64,000 nt of DNA from Nakaseomyces glabratus. Its lineage: Eukaryota > Ascomycota > Saccharomycetes > Saccharomycetales > Saccharomycetaceae. The notes under the pieces were generated by a model. The model had not been told where the DNA came from and searched no databases. It saw only the letters and a program-made list of their open reading frames with translations. The DNA lies in NCBI RefSeq assembly GCF_010111755.1, contig NC_088954.1, positions 186,001-250,000 of the forward strand, in the 5' to 3' direction. Position 1 is the first letter of the stretch; each line of letters begins with the position of its first letter. A program made the translations under genes and the position numbers. Shown piece by piece: positions 55,212 to 64,000 of the stretch.

Positions 55212-55221
55212 TAGCCGCCGA
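55212..55221 (+). promoter_or_regulatory. URS1 site 4 (exact)
   Basis: TAGCCGCCGA again exact, 515 bp upstream of MEK1 and 738 bp upstream of TFB6. Confidence 0.75.
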
Positions 55222-55958
55222 GCCTTCTAATCATGATATTTTTAGTGGACACTTGAGTAAAGGTCGTAGAAAGGATTCCAGAAGAGACATGTGCTTGTTT
55301 CGCTCAAGCCCTTCCCCTCCGCTGCGTTGCTGACAAGAATACGCACGGCTGTAGCAAAGAGAAATGCCAAAACGCATGCTAGCTTCTGCGGGGGGGGGAA
55401 GGGGGGATAATATAGTGAGCAAAGACGCTACGGGGAAATACTAAGGCCAGAGCAACTTGCAGACAAAATAGAACAAGGAAAACCAATGAGCGTTACCTTG
55501 CAAGAGAAACTGCCGTACAAGCACTCTACGTGCATGGTCCCGTACAGCTAATTCTCTGGTCAAGCTGTAAGAAAATGGAAGGGATGGTGAAGGAGGAAGG
55601 GGTTGAGGTGGCGAGAGGGATGAGTGGGATGAGTGGGAGAGCACACACACATGAGGGACAATTTGGGATTTTCCCCGGAATATAAATAACGATTGGTGCT
55701 TCCCTTTGCGTCTCACGAGGGGAAAATTTGGAAATTGAAGAACCCATACACCATCGTAGGAGACGGAATTTGTTATATAATACGAACATCACACATTTAC
55801 ACGTGATACAGAGCTAGAGCTACAAAGAATACACAAACTAACCCTTTAAAATAAGGTATTTAGAAAGGTAAACAGGACAGACAGGACACCGATTGCTGAA
55901 TAGCAGACGGGAAAGGATTATTAGTGCACGTACAAGACAGTGTAATAAGCCATTTAAA

Positions 55959-56894
55959 ATGTCAGAACCACCTACGCCAGTGCATGCTGGGCCCAACGAG
56001 CAGCTGGATATTGATGACATCAAGGAGCTGAGCGATGAGGATATCGAAGAGCTGGATTTGAAGCCGGACATGGACACTGATTCGTTATCTGAAAAGCATC
56101 AAGGGGAGTATGTACAAGAGAATGGGGCTGTGAAGCGAGAGCATAGCATATTGTCGAATGAGGAGCTGTATGGGGAGGACGAGCGCTCAGATTTTCAGCC
56201 TCGAGTTAACATCAATTCACCATTTTCTTCCTATGCCAATCTGCGAGCCCTTGACGATAGAGCTAGACCTAAGCCGCAGAGACGACTGTCTATGTCCCAG
56301 CAGTCGAAGTTTATTGCATATTGTGATCAAAAACTCATGGACATTCAACGAAAATTTGTCCAATCTCGTGGGCTTAACACACAGAATGGGTACCAAGGCC
56401 TGGAGCCCTTGTTACAGGACGTTAAATGCCTGGTGGACTTCATATGGTACTCATTAGATGGATCCCCCAATACTGATGTACTATTAACAGAGGAGCTTCA
56501 ATCCGATGACTCTATGGGAATGAAGATGAACAATAACAATATGGCTAAAGACACTTACTTCGGCCAGTCCTCTTATCTCATCAAGATAGCAGATGATTTG
56601 CTAGACTACATAGAAAAATTTGACTTAAAGTTTTTATCTGGTGAGGAATTACACCAAACGTTATCGAAACTGTTCAAACTACTGTTTATTCTGGATAGAA
56701 TATTCTCCAAACTGATCGACGGTGACATACCCGGTGGGAAAAGGTTAAATGGTACAGAATCCGTAAGAGTTAATGGTATTGCTGAGAGGACTAGGATGAA
56801 ATTACCTGTCATTTTTGAAAGTCAGGATTTACACGGCTACCATTTTGAAGTGAGTAAAGTGTACGAAAATACATTAGAGAGATGTTCCAGATAA
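55959..56894 (+). CDS. TFB6: Tfb6, TFIIH-associated regulator of Ssl2
   Basis: 311 residues from MSEPPTPVHAG (S. cerevisiae Tfb6 343). The upstream 22 codons open only from TTG, and the ATG at 55959 has a good AAAATG context. The N-terminus is acidic (LDIDDIKELSDEDIEELDL), then RRLSMSQQSKFIAYCDQKLMDIQRKFVQSRG begins a helical domain. In S. cerevisiae Tfb6 promotes release of the Ssl2 helicase from TFIIH after initiation. Identity rests mainly on location between MEK1 and SOG2 with length and layout agreeing. Confidence 0.85.
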   Translation: MSEPPTPVHAGPNEQLDIDDIKELSDEDIEELDLKPDMDTDSLSEKHQGEYVQENGAVKREHSILSNEELYGEDERSDFQPRVNINSPFSSYANLRALDDRARPKPQRRLSMSQQSKFIAYCDQKLMDIQRKFVQSRGLNTQNGYQGLEPLLQDVKCLVDFIWYSLDGSPNTDVLLTEELQSDDSMGMKMNNNNMAKDTYFGQSSYLIKIADDLLDYIEKFDLKFLSGEELHQTLSKLFKLLFILDRIFSKLIDGDIPGGKRLNGTESVRVNGIAERTRMKLPVIFESQDLHGYHFEVSKVYENTLERCSR

Positions 56895-57216
56895 CGCACA
56901 GTAAATATCAAAAAAACTTCTCGATAAGACTGGACTTAATCAAGACCATACAATTTCCTAGCATCGCTTTCATGCCACTATATTTTCTAATGAATTCCTT
57001 AATTTGTAACTATACTAATAAGACGGTTTTTTACTAGCAAATTCTTGCTAACGATAACGATATTATAATCGCACTTTATGATATTTTCCTATATATAACG
57101 CTCTATAAAAGAATGCATTTGTTGAATATGAAATTGGCATTGTGTTGACAGCAACAAGAATCAGAAACTAATGGGGCCATATTTGTTTACAGATCGTATA
57201 CTTTTTGCTTACCTTA
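56895..57216. other. Convergent TFB6/SOG2 3' spacer
   Basis: About 320 bp between convergent stop codons, AT-rich with TATATATAACG near 57092. No gene is seen. Confidence 0.5.
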
Positions 57217-59856
57217 TTACTGTTGGTCGAATGGATCCCTCATATAAGCACTAGCAGCCTGTGGTGTAAACAGTGGAACATTGGCGATGTCTGTATGACT
57301 GTGATCACCACTTATAGCCGATTCGTTTACTGGCGATTTGGAATCTCCAGATTTTGTTTCAGAGTTGTTATTGTTATGCTGTAGAGCTTCTTGATTTGCT
57401 GCTGCAACAGAAACTGCTTTATATGAACTCAAATCTAAAATCACCGTAACATCTTTGGTTATCTTGGCTAACGAAGCAAGTTGTGGCCTTACTTCATTTA
57501 GACTTGGCAAATCAGCCATTAAAGTCTTTGCATTGGCAAGAATTGAAATAATTGCTTTGAGGAAGGCATTGATACTTTCCCATGTTTTTAGCTTTTCAGA
57601 GGTCGTTGAATACTTTTCAGCAGTTATTCCATCACCAGTCAGAAGCCGTAACCTTTCACCTAGTACCTGTGATAATTGCAATAATTGCCTACAGGTATCT
57701 GTTAAATCTTTTATTTTGGTAGCTAGTGTATCGGTCAATACCTGATGTCCTGTTGAACTAGCCAAAGCAACTTTAGATATTTCAGATGTAAGTTGATTAT
57801 ACACCATTGTCACCATCTTAACTACTGTTCCCAATGTTTCGTGAAGTTGCTGATCAATATCTACATCCGTTCCAGTCGGTGTTGAGATTCCACCCTTCTC
57901 AGTTAATGGGGGTTGCTGTACTTGCTTTAGTTTTGGTGCTGTAAGAGACACATTTCCATTTTGAAGTTCATTGTTAATCTGTTTCTCATCAGGTGGATTC
58001 TTGAAATTACCACCTCTATTATCTGCTGTCTTAGCTAAATTAGAAATATTCATTTTATGTTTGTCCGAAGAACCTTGCTCTTGAGTACTGTTTGTAGTAG
58101 CAACTGCATGAGTAGGTAGTTGTCCTTGAGTTCGTAACTGACTAACACCATTAGGAGATGTTATTATATTAGACTTAGATCCATTAACATTCAAAAGACT
58201 ACCTGTTCCTCTACCTTGTATGGTATTACTTCTTGACCTGGCTACTTTTGGAATGCCTGATTCATTGTGTTCTACTGAGCTTTCTTGATCAGATACGGCA
58301 TCATGATATCTAGTTTTTTCTTCATTTGACAATCGTACTCCAGCAATATCTGGTTTTGAAACATTAGTTAGCGTTGGTTTTCTGCTTAATCCGACATGGT
58401 CTGTCCTACTGTTCGCTTCGCTTTTACTTCTTATTATAGCCGGATGACCATCACTCTCAGGTTGAATTTTATTGCTATTGTTACTGGCACTTTTCTTATG
58501 TAGTAAAAGTGTCTCCTGTGGTGTAATAAAGCTCCATGCATTGTACATTTCAGTATATGAACACACTAGTGACATGAAAAACATTCTTATGAAACATAAA
58601 TCATCTTCCTCAAAAAAAGCTTTAAAATTTTTCTGTAACAGCGCAATAATTTGTTTAAATATTGAGATGATAGTCATACAAAGTGTGATCAAAGGTTGGT
58701 CGTTCGAGATTTCTTGATTGTCAGACTGTTCTAAAATTTCCACAAGATTATCAATGTGTGATCTAACCGAATATAGAAGAGATACCACATTCACAGCAAT
58801 GGACTTTTCTTTACAAAGTGAAGTGATCTTTCGTATTGCCTGTTGACACTCTGTAAAACTAAACAATAATTTGCGACAAGCAACAACCAAATCAGTGTGT
58901 GATACTTTATGCTGTTCCTGGTTAACCTCTTCTGGAAGAATTGATAGTCTTTTGAAATAATCGTTGTATTTAGTATGGTTGTAGAGGTCATTTGAAGACA
59001 GAACATTAGGTGTATTCATATTCGTATCTGTGAAATTCTCTTTGGCAATAGTAACATTATTGATATGTTCTGATATAGTGGCAGATGAGATGCTAGAATC
59101 ATTCAATTGTTCATCAGTTACTGGTATGGTATTAACAAACCCCATCCGCTTTGCCGCTCTACTCAATTTTGACTCTAGCGACTGTACTTTCATTTTTGGG
59201 TGATTGTTAAGAAAGCGAGGAATGGCAATTGCCCAATACTCATCTTTAGGTAAGTTTTGTTGATTTGGAACATAAGATAGTACTTGATCAAGTTCTTCTT
59301 TCGGTATAGGGTTTCCTTCAATTTCTAGAACTTTTATATGATTTAGTTGAAGAATAGGAGATAGTTTCCAAATTGAGGTAAGTCTGTTGTTCTTCAGAGA
59401 TATAACCTTTAATCTAGTAGAGAATACGCTTGGAAATTCCTCTGGAAGCTGAGAGATTTTATTGGATGATATATCCAAAATTTCCAACTTCTGGCAATTC
59501 AGAAGTTCAACCGGGATCTCTCGAAGCCCATTACTATGCAGATCGAGGTAGCGCAGGTTTTTTAACTCACTAAAGTTTTCTGGTAAGTATGTTATGTTGT
59601 TTTTCCTTAGTGAGAGTCTTTCTGCATTTGCAAGTAGTTTAATATCTTCCGGTGGTATTGTTTTAAGGTTCAGTCCTATAAGTTTAACAGTGGAGCTATT
59701 TTTTGATTCCTGTTGTGTTAACTCATGATCTATTACTTCTCTCATTTCATCTATACTTAACTCATTCATAGCTTGAGACCCCTTTGAACTATCGTCATTG
59801 TATTTTTCATTTGCTAGTGGCATATTCTCATGCCCTATTTTTATCTGATGTTCCAT
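57217..59856 (-). CDS. SOG2: Sog2, leucine-rich-repeat protein of the RAM network
   Basis: 879 residues from the first ATG (59856); an upstream TTG frame of nine codons is ignored. S. cerevisiae Sog2 has 791. Residues ~45-190 are leucine-rich repeats (for example LKNLRYLDLHSNGLREIP, LEILDISSNKISQLP). The middle is helical, then a long Ser/Asn-rich disordered region (about 470-680) and a C-terminal helical domain. Sog2 binds the Ndr-type kinase Cbk1 in the RAM pathway, needed for polarised growth and Ace2-driven daughter separation. The disordered region accounts for the greater length. It lies between TFB6 and MSC6 as in S. cerevisiae. Confidence 0.94.
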   Translation of the reverse strand: MEHQIKIGHENMPLANEKYNDDSSKGSQAMNELSIDEMREVIDHELTQQESKNSSTVKLIGLNLKTIPPEDIKLLANAERLSLRKNNITYLPENFSELKNLRYLDLHSNGLREIPVELLNCQKLEILDISSNKISQLPEEFPSVFSTRLKVISLKNNRLTSIWKLSPILQLNHIKVLEIEGNPIPKEELDQVLSYVPNQQNLPKDEYWAIAIPRFLNNHPKMKVQSLESKLSRAAKRMGFVNTIPVTDEQLNDSSISSATISEHINNVTIAKENFTDTNMNTPNVLSSNDLYNHTKYNDYFKRLSILPEEVNQEQHKVSHTDLVVACRKLLFSFTECQQAIRKITSLCKEKSIAVNVVSLLYSVRSHIDNLVEILEQSDNQEISNDQPLITLCMTIISIFKQIIALLQKNFKAFFEEDDLCFIRMFFMSLVCSYTEMYNAWSFITPQETLLLHKKSASNNSNKIQPESDGHPAIIRSKSEANSRTDHVGLSRKPTLTNVSKPDIAGVRLSNEEKTRYHDAVSDQESSVEHNESGIPKVARSRSNTIQGRGTGSLLNVNGSKSNIITSPNGVSQLRTQGQLPTHAVATTNSTQEQGSSDKHKMNISNLAKTADNRGGNFKNPPDEKQINNELQNGNVSLTAPKLKQVQQPPLTEKGGISTPTGTDVDIDQQLHETLGTVVKMVTMVYNQLTSEISKVALASSTGHQVLTDTLATKIKDLTDTCRQLLQLSQVLGERLRLLTGDGITAEKYSTTSEKLKTWESINAFLKAIISILANAKTLMADLPSLNEVRPQLASLAKITKDVTVILDLSSYKAVSVAAANQEALQHNNNNSETKSGDSKSPVNESAISGDHSHTDIANVPLFTPQAASAYMRDPFDQQ

Positions 59857-60813
59857 TGATGCAGAAACTTGACACCTTTTCAATTCTAATCAGTATCTGA
59901 CGCAACTTTAATATTAAATAAGGAATCCAGAGCTGGACAAGATAAAATTTGTCTTCTTTGGATACACAAAGTATATTTGGATTGAGATTTGTTGAGATAT
60001 TGCTCAACCCTAGTTGCAGAATTGTATTTCTAATGCTAAAAAAAATTACAGATGAGAAATACTCTTCCTCATCAACTTGCTGAGTTAGTAACTCTAATAA
60101 CTAGGAATTCGGTGAAGTTCAGCCAATGGATATTGAAGTGTGAATGCTTATCGTTAAAGAATCAGCTATAGGCTTTTTGTAATACTTGGAATTGCTATAT
60201 TCTTTGTATTTTATCTTCCAATTTCTAAATCATTGAATTTTTCAAGAAATTGTAATCGGATTTATTTTTTTTTTGTTTTGATTTAAGAAGCTCCAATTAA
60301 GCGAAATTCTGGAGAAAAATCAGTATCGCCCATATATAAGATGTTAATCAATAGTTGTGCATCACTCTTCACTGTATTTTCTGATAAAATTTGTCGGATA
60401 ACAAATATAATGATACTCTTAGATTGTAATATCCTGTATTGATTGATTGATGATATGTGACCTGATATTCTATGTATTTATCTCACTATAAATCAGTCTG
60501 AGCAAGATCATCATGGATAAAAAGAGATATAATATTGATAAAAAATATAATTATTTACATTATTTACAAATGATAGATTGAAGGAGTAAAATCCGGTGTA
60601 ATTAAAAATAATACTCTGATATTTACATGAAATTTTATTTTCAAGTACTGCTTTTCTACTTCATGATAATTGTGAAAACATTTGTTTTGATAGTTCTTGG
60701 AAGTATCAATGGTTGCAAGCTCTCTTTCATAAACTCGAATATATTTGCATTATTTTTATTTTTCATTTTTTTCATTTTTAGATTCTCTGTGGTGAGACTC
60801 ATAAAAGTAATGT
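59857..60813. other. SOG2 promoter / MSC6 3' spacer
   Basis: About 960 bp, very AT-rich, with A/T runs (60039-60045, 60262-60273) and a TTTTTCATTTTT-type repeat near 60762-60779 directly at the MSC6 end. A 79-codon hydrophobic frame (60627-60866) is low complexity and overlaps MSC6, so it is not called. Confidence 0.5.
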
Positions 60814-62943
60814 TCATGTCGAAGTGGATTTTAGCTTTGAGAATGATTTTGCACCAATTTTTTTGAACATAGCTATGTCATCATTTCTAAACTGGTAATT
60901 GAAATCGGGATCTATTGCAGGCAACTTTTCGATAATGAATTCAGAGAATTCCAGTAGTTCTTTTGGGATAGTTTTAGTACTACCACTTCTAAAGACCATC
61001 CTTATTGTTCTCAGAACCTGTTCCATCCAATTAATAGACATATGAACTTCTAAACCAGGAAGCATTTCTAGGTACTTGGATAATTCTGGATATAGTGACA
61101 CGTCGTGTGTTCTACCAATAACCTGACAAAGACCCTTTATCATTGTACCCATTAATTGAGGTGAGTTGATTCTCATGGGTTGCGATACTTTGTTGTTGTC
61201 AGTCTTCATTAATTCCTCAAATATTTTCTCCGCATTCTGAACATCACCATCCGGTTTACGGAATTCACTGAACAAAATCTTTTTTTGTAAGGTGAAATTC
61301 AATTGGTAAATCCCTCTTTGCTCAAATAACACACGGACAGGAATAATCGAAGGTGCAATATCGATGAACTTTTCTAAAATCAAGTTGACCTCTTGCTTCC
61401 ACGATTGAGTAGAAATTTGAGGCTTTAGTTTTAGTACTTTGCTTCTAACATCATTAGCGATAACATATGTCTCATCGTCCGTCTTGGTTTTGTATATGTA
61501 GTCACCATATGTTTTCAACGCCAAAATGGAGGTATTAGACCCAAATGAATCCAAGCTGTTCTGTTGGTAAAAATCATCAAATACTTTGCTATCATTTGGA
61601 TTCTCATTAAAAATTTTTAACGCTATTGCTTCAGCTAGATCAACAGATTTTAGTTTCCCAAATTTCGTAGCATCTATTCTGTTTTGAATTTGTGAATATG
61701 TGATCTTTGTTCTTCTGATAATTGCTAGTAAAAAGGCCTCAAAGACAACTTGGTTATTCTTATACTCTGTAGGTATCTCTTTTTCCCATATATTCTGTAA
61801 TTCTTCAATATTTCCAGATGTATTTAAAGCTTTGATCAAAGAAGCATATGCTAGAGAGGCATCGATTCCCACTTTACCAAATTCTGGTTTCAAATATGAA
61901 TTCCAAACAGCCAATAGTCTTTGCAGTTTTTGTATTTTTGAGGGAGCTGGATATTTTGAAACAATGTCGAGTAATCCTAATTTTAATTTAAAACCATCCG
62001 CGTCGCTAAGTTTATCCTTATACTCGTTGAATACTTGCATTGGAAAAGAGGAGTTCGCATTCAGTTTATTGAATTGCTCCATAAACTTTGTAATAATTTC
62101 AATATCGCAGTTATTGATATCCCTTTGTGCAGAATAGATATTATAAAAGCTTCTTAGTCTAGATTCTGTGTAACAGATATCAAGTTGATTTATGAACCAC
62201 GTCTTGTTTTGTGTTGCATATAAATTTAAGAGATATGCAAATCTGTTGGATAATTCTTGGTCCCTTTTCAACACTTCATTCTGTTCAACAATGGAAATTA
62301 TTCTTCCGAATGGAATGTCGGTATGAAATCTTTCTGTCTGTAAAATCTGTTGTAACATGCTGCAATCTGGTTCGTTCATATCAGGAAGTTTCAAGTATGC
62401 TATTGTGGTATATGCCATTAAGTTTTCATTTGATGTTGTGAATTGCTCCAAATATTTAACCCACAGGGAGATAACATCTTTAGGAGCGTCCTTCACAAGC
62501 AGGTAGTATCTCAATATCATCTCATATTGAGCAGGACCTATCAAATTATACTTCGATAGTTGTTCAAGCACAACATATGGGTCTAAGCTAGAAGTATTCT
62601 TCGCATTTGTAATGCTTTGAAAAAGACGGTTAATAAAAGACAATGATCTGCTCCTGCCATATTTTGGTGCCATTCCTTGTCTTCCGTTTGAAAATTCAGA
62701 TATCTTATCTAAGTCATTTTTGAACTCATTGTATAAAGATTCAATATTTGCCTTCCCATCAGGTTGTGCCAATTTGCCTGTATACTCTTTGTTCAACTCA
62801 AATAACCTTCCTGATCTTCTTGGTGTTGTCTCAACATTTGACTGTGTGCTAGACGATAAAAATCTTAAAGCCGTACTTTTAAGGTATTGGTACTGGGCAT
62901 CTCTTAAGGAACGTACTAGTAGTCTCTGGTTTATCCTTAACAT
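60814..62943 (-). CDS. MSC6: Msc6, mitochondrial helical-repeat protein
   Basis: 709 residues (S. cerevisiae 692). The N-terminus MLRINQRLLVRSLRDAQYQYLKSTALRFLSSST is a clear mitochondrial presequence, with an Arg/Ser composition. The body is a run of amphipathic helix pairs resembling PPR-type repeats, without catalytic motifs. In S. cerevisiae MSC6 was found in a screen for meiotic sister-chromatid recombination, yet the protein is mitochondrial; its molecular function is not settled. The identity rests on location after SOG2 and similar length and layout. Confidence 0.85.
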   Translation of the reverse strand: MLRINQRLLVRSLRDAQYQYLKSTALRFLSSSTQSNVETTPRRSGRLFELNKEYTGKLAQPDGKANIESLYNEFKNDLDKISEFSNGRQGMAPKYGRSRSLSFINRLFQSITNAKNTSSLDPYVVLEQLSKYNLIGPAQYEMILRYYLLVKDAPKDVISLWVKYLEQFTTSNENLMAYTTIAYLKLPDMNEPDCSMLQQILQTERFHTDIPFGRIISIVEQNEVLKRDQELSNRFAYLLNLYATQNKTWFINQLDICYTESRLRSFYNIYSAQRDINNCDIEIITKFMEQFNKLNANSSFPMQVFNEYKDKLSDADGFKLKLGLLDIVSKYPAPSKIQKLQRLLAVWNSYLKPEFGKVGIDASLAYASLIKALNTSGNIEELQNIWEKEIPTEYKNNQVVFEAFLLAIIRRTKITYSQIQNRIDATKFGKLKSVDLAEAIALKIFNENPNDSKVFDDFYQQNSLDSFGSNTSILALKTYGDYIYKTKTDDETYVIANDVRSKVLKLKPQISTQSWKQEVNLILEKFIDIAPSIIPVRVLFEQRGIYQLNFTLQKKILFSEFRKPDGDVQNAEKIFEELMKTDNNKVSQPMRINSPQLMGTMIKGLCQVIGRTHDVSLYPELSKYLEMLPGLEVHMSINWMEQVLRTIRMVFRSGSTKTIPKELLEFSEFIIEKLPAIDPDFNYQFRNDDIAMFKKIGAKSFSKLKSTST

Positions 62944-63439
62944 TGTGGTAGAATTCTCAATTTATTAGTTTACAGGTCCTTTATACGCTTCCCATGAAAT
63001 CAATTAATAGGACAGGAGTCAATTACTATGCTATGATCCAGCGGGAAAGTATAGGGATACAGATTCAAACTAGAGCCACTCAAAACAGGGATTCGATTAC
63101 AAAATTAGTTGTGCTCTCCTATTTCTATAATACTCATTAAGAATATTTATTTGATGTTTCGAGAAATATCTTTTAACTTGGTTGTAAATGCCGTTACTTT
63201 CTCTGTTTCCAACCCTTCCGAGACTGAAAAAAAACTGAGCTGTGAAAAATCATTGAAGTGACTTCGAAATGAACAATACACATTTTATGGACAGTATCCT
63301 CATACCGAGGGAGGTCTCCTATAGTTTTGGTGATTAAGCTGTTTTTAGAGTAGCGAATATACTACGTCAGAGACAATTGAAGGTTAGTTGTAAAAAGTCC
63401 AGTATATTTTGAAGCAAATTATTAGGGTGTTAGCAATCA
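62944..63439. other. Divergent MSC6/CFT2 promoter region
   Basis: About 500 bp. An A-run at 63228-63234. No RNA gene, repeat or clear binding site is recognised. Confidence 0.5.
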
Positions 63440-64000
63440 ATGACGTATAGTTTCAAATGCTGTGATGACGGTTCTGGTATAGCAAGTGGGTCTATACTTA
63501 GATTTGACAATGTTACAATTTTATTAGACCCTGGTTGGAGCTCATATAAAGTCTCTTACGAGGATAGTGTGGCATTTTGGTCGAACATTATTGCTGAGGT
63601 TGACATAATTCTGATCTCGCAACCGACTACAGAATGTTTGGGTGCCTATACCTTCCTGTATTACAATTTTATATCGCATTTTATTTCACATATTCAGGTG
63701 TATGCTACACTGCCTGTAGCCAATCTAGGAAGAGTATCAACAATTGAATTTTACGTTACAAAGGGTATCATAGGTCCTTACCAAACAAACCAACTTGATA
63801 TAGATGATGTTGAGAAAGCGTTTGATTTCATAGATGTGCTTAAATACTCTCAACTCGTTGATTTAAGATCCAAATACGATGGTTTATCATTATTTGCATA
63901 TAATTCAGGCTACGCACCGGGTGGTGCTATATGGTGTATAACTACTTACTCAGAGAAATTAATTTATGCCCCAAGATGGAATCATACTAGAGATACGATC
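63440..64000 (+). CDS. CFT2: Cft2 (CPSF100-type) cleavage/polyadenylation subunit, N-terminal part
   Basis: 187 codons from ATG at 63440, cut by the right edge. It reads MTYSFKCCDDGSG...LRFDNVTILLDPGW, the N-terminus of yeast Cft2, a metallo-beta-lactamase-fold subunit of CPF that helps recognise the poly(A) site alongside the nuclease Ysh1. Where the active nuclease has the HxHxDH zinc motif, this sequence has SQPTTECLGA, so it is the catalytically inactive CPSF100 type. Stretches IGPYQTNQLD and YSQLVDLRSKYDGL agree with the S. cerevisiae protein. It is not a neighbour of MSC6 in S. cerevisiae, so a synteny break lies between them. Confidence 0.95.
   Translation, partial: MTYSFKCCDDGSGIASGSILRFDNVTILLDPGWSSYKVSYEDSVAFWSNIIAEVDIILISQPTTECLGAYTFLYYNFISHFISHIQVYATLPVANLGRVSTIEFYVTKGIIGPYQTNQLDIDDVEKAFDFIDVLKYSQLVDLRSKYDGLSLFAYNSGYAPGGAIWCITTYSEKLIYAPRWNHTRDTI

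Larger units (their letters stand above)
54698..55958. other. Divergent MEK1/TFB6 promoter region
   Basis: 1261 bp, the longest gene-free stretch in the window. It has four URS1-type sites (listed separately), poly-T (54727-54739), G-runs and C-runs (54845-54850, 54863-54868), and a G9-AA-G6 tract at 55390-55406. Short open frames within it have no coding character. Confidence 0.65.

Noticed and set aside
60627..60866. 79-codon hydrophobic frame at the MSC6 3' end
   Set aside because: Phe/Ile low complexity from T-rich DNA, overlapping MSC6; not supported as a membrane micro-protein.

Overview
The window is nuclear DNA from a budding yeast of the family Saccharomycetaceae. The evidence is compact, almost intron-free genes, standard-code proteins that read as close orthologues of Saccharomyces cerevisiae proteins, an intron-bearing tRNA-Leu(CAA), and an ASC1 gene whose single intron carries the C/D snoRNA snR24. 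Gene order is a mosaic of short blocks found on different S. cerevisiae chromosomes. In particular, ASC1 lies between APL2 and OCT1, mixing two ohnologous regions, while SPC24, expected beside ASC1, is absent. This suggests a post-whole-genome-duplication lineage (for example Nakaseomyces, Kazachstania or a similar genus). The species cannot be fixed from sequence reading alone.

Layout from left to right: the SEC8 5' end (cut by the window edge) and SMK1 (sporulation MAP kinase); POL30 (PCNA) and RFC5 (clamp-loader subunit), convergent; YIP4, MDS3, DSD1, GCN1 and a YGL194C-A-like micro-gene, the same order as S. cerevisiae chromosome VII; a split tRNA-Leu; AAT2, SED5, SNF7 (chromosome XII order); SDH3, TGL1, CTK1, HSK3, MRPL31, CMC1, APL2 (chromosome XI order); ASC1 with intronic snR24; OCT1; an MGR3/YKL133C-type gene; SMX2 and GNA1 (chromosome VI pair); an amino-acid permease; CIN1, an unrecognised mitochondrial-type gene in the MNE1 position, MEK1, TFB6, SOG2, MSC6 (chromosome XV order); and the 5' part of CFT2, cut by the right edge. 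I see no transposon, LTR, CRISPR or horizontally acquired island, and no coding gene is visibly broken.

The genes are mostly housekeeping: replication (POL30, RFC5), translation control (GCN1, ASC1), secretory and endosomal traffic (SEC8, YIP4, SED5, SNF7, APL2), mitochondria (SDH3, MRPL31, CMC1, OCT1, MGR3, MSC6), transcription and RNA processing (CTK1, TFB6, SMX2, CFT2). Four genes belong to meiosis or sporulation (SMK1, MDS3, MEK1, MSC6). Several starts were moved downstream to the first ATG because the longest open frame begins at TTG (SMK1, POL30, CTK1, MGR3, GNA1, TFB6, SOG2) or because an upstream ATG extension does not fit the family (MRPL31).

The most interesting non-coding signals are four Ume6/URS1-type sites in front of MEK1, two perfect CC(A/T)6GG palindromes exactly 20 bp apart between AAT2 and SED5, a roughly 50-bp periodic CATATGA array between SNF7 and SDH3, two MluI cell-cycle boxes before POL30, an MSE before SMK1, an exact ATF/CREB palindrome before SMX2, and an unusual branchpoint to 3' splice-site layout in the ASC1 intron. 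In protein sequence, MDS3 carries a ladder of six histidines spaced exactly four residues apart. No wholly new multi-gene system was found.
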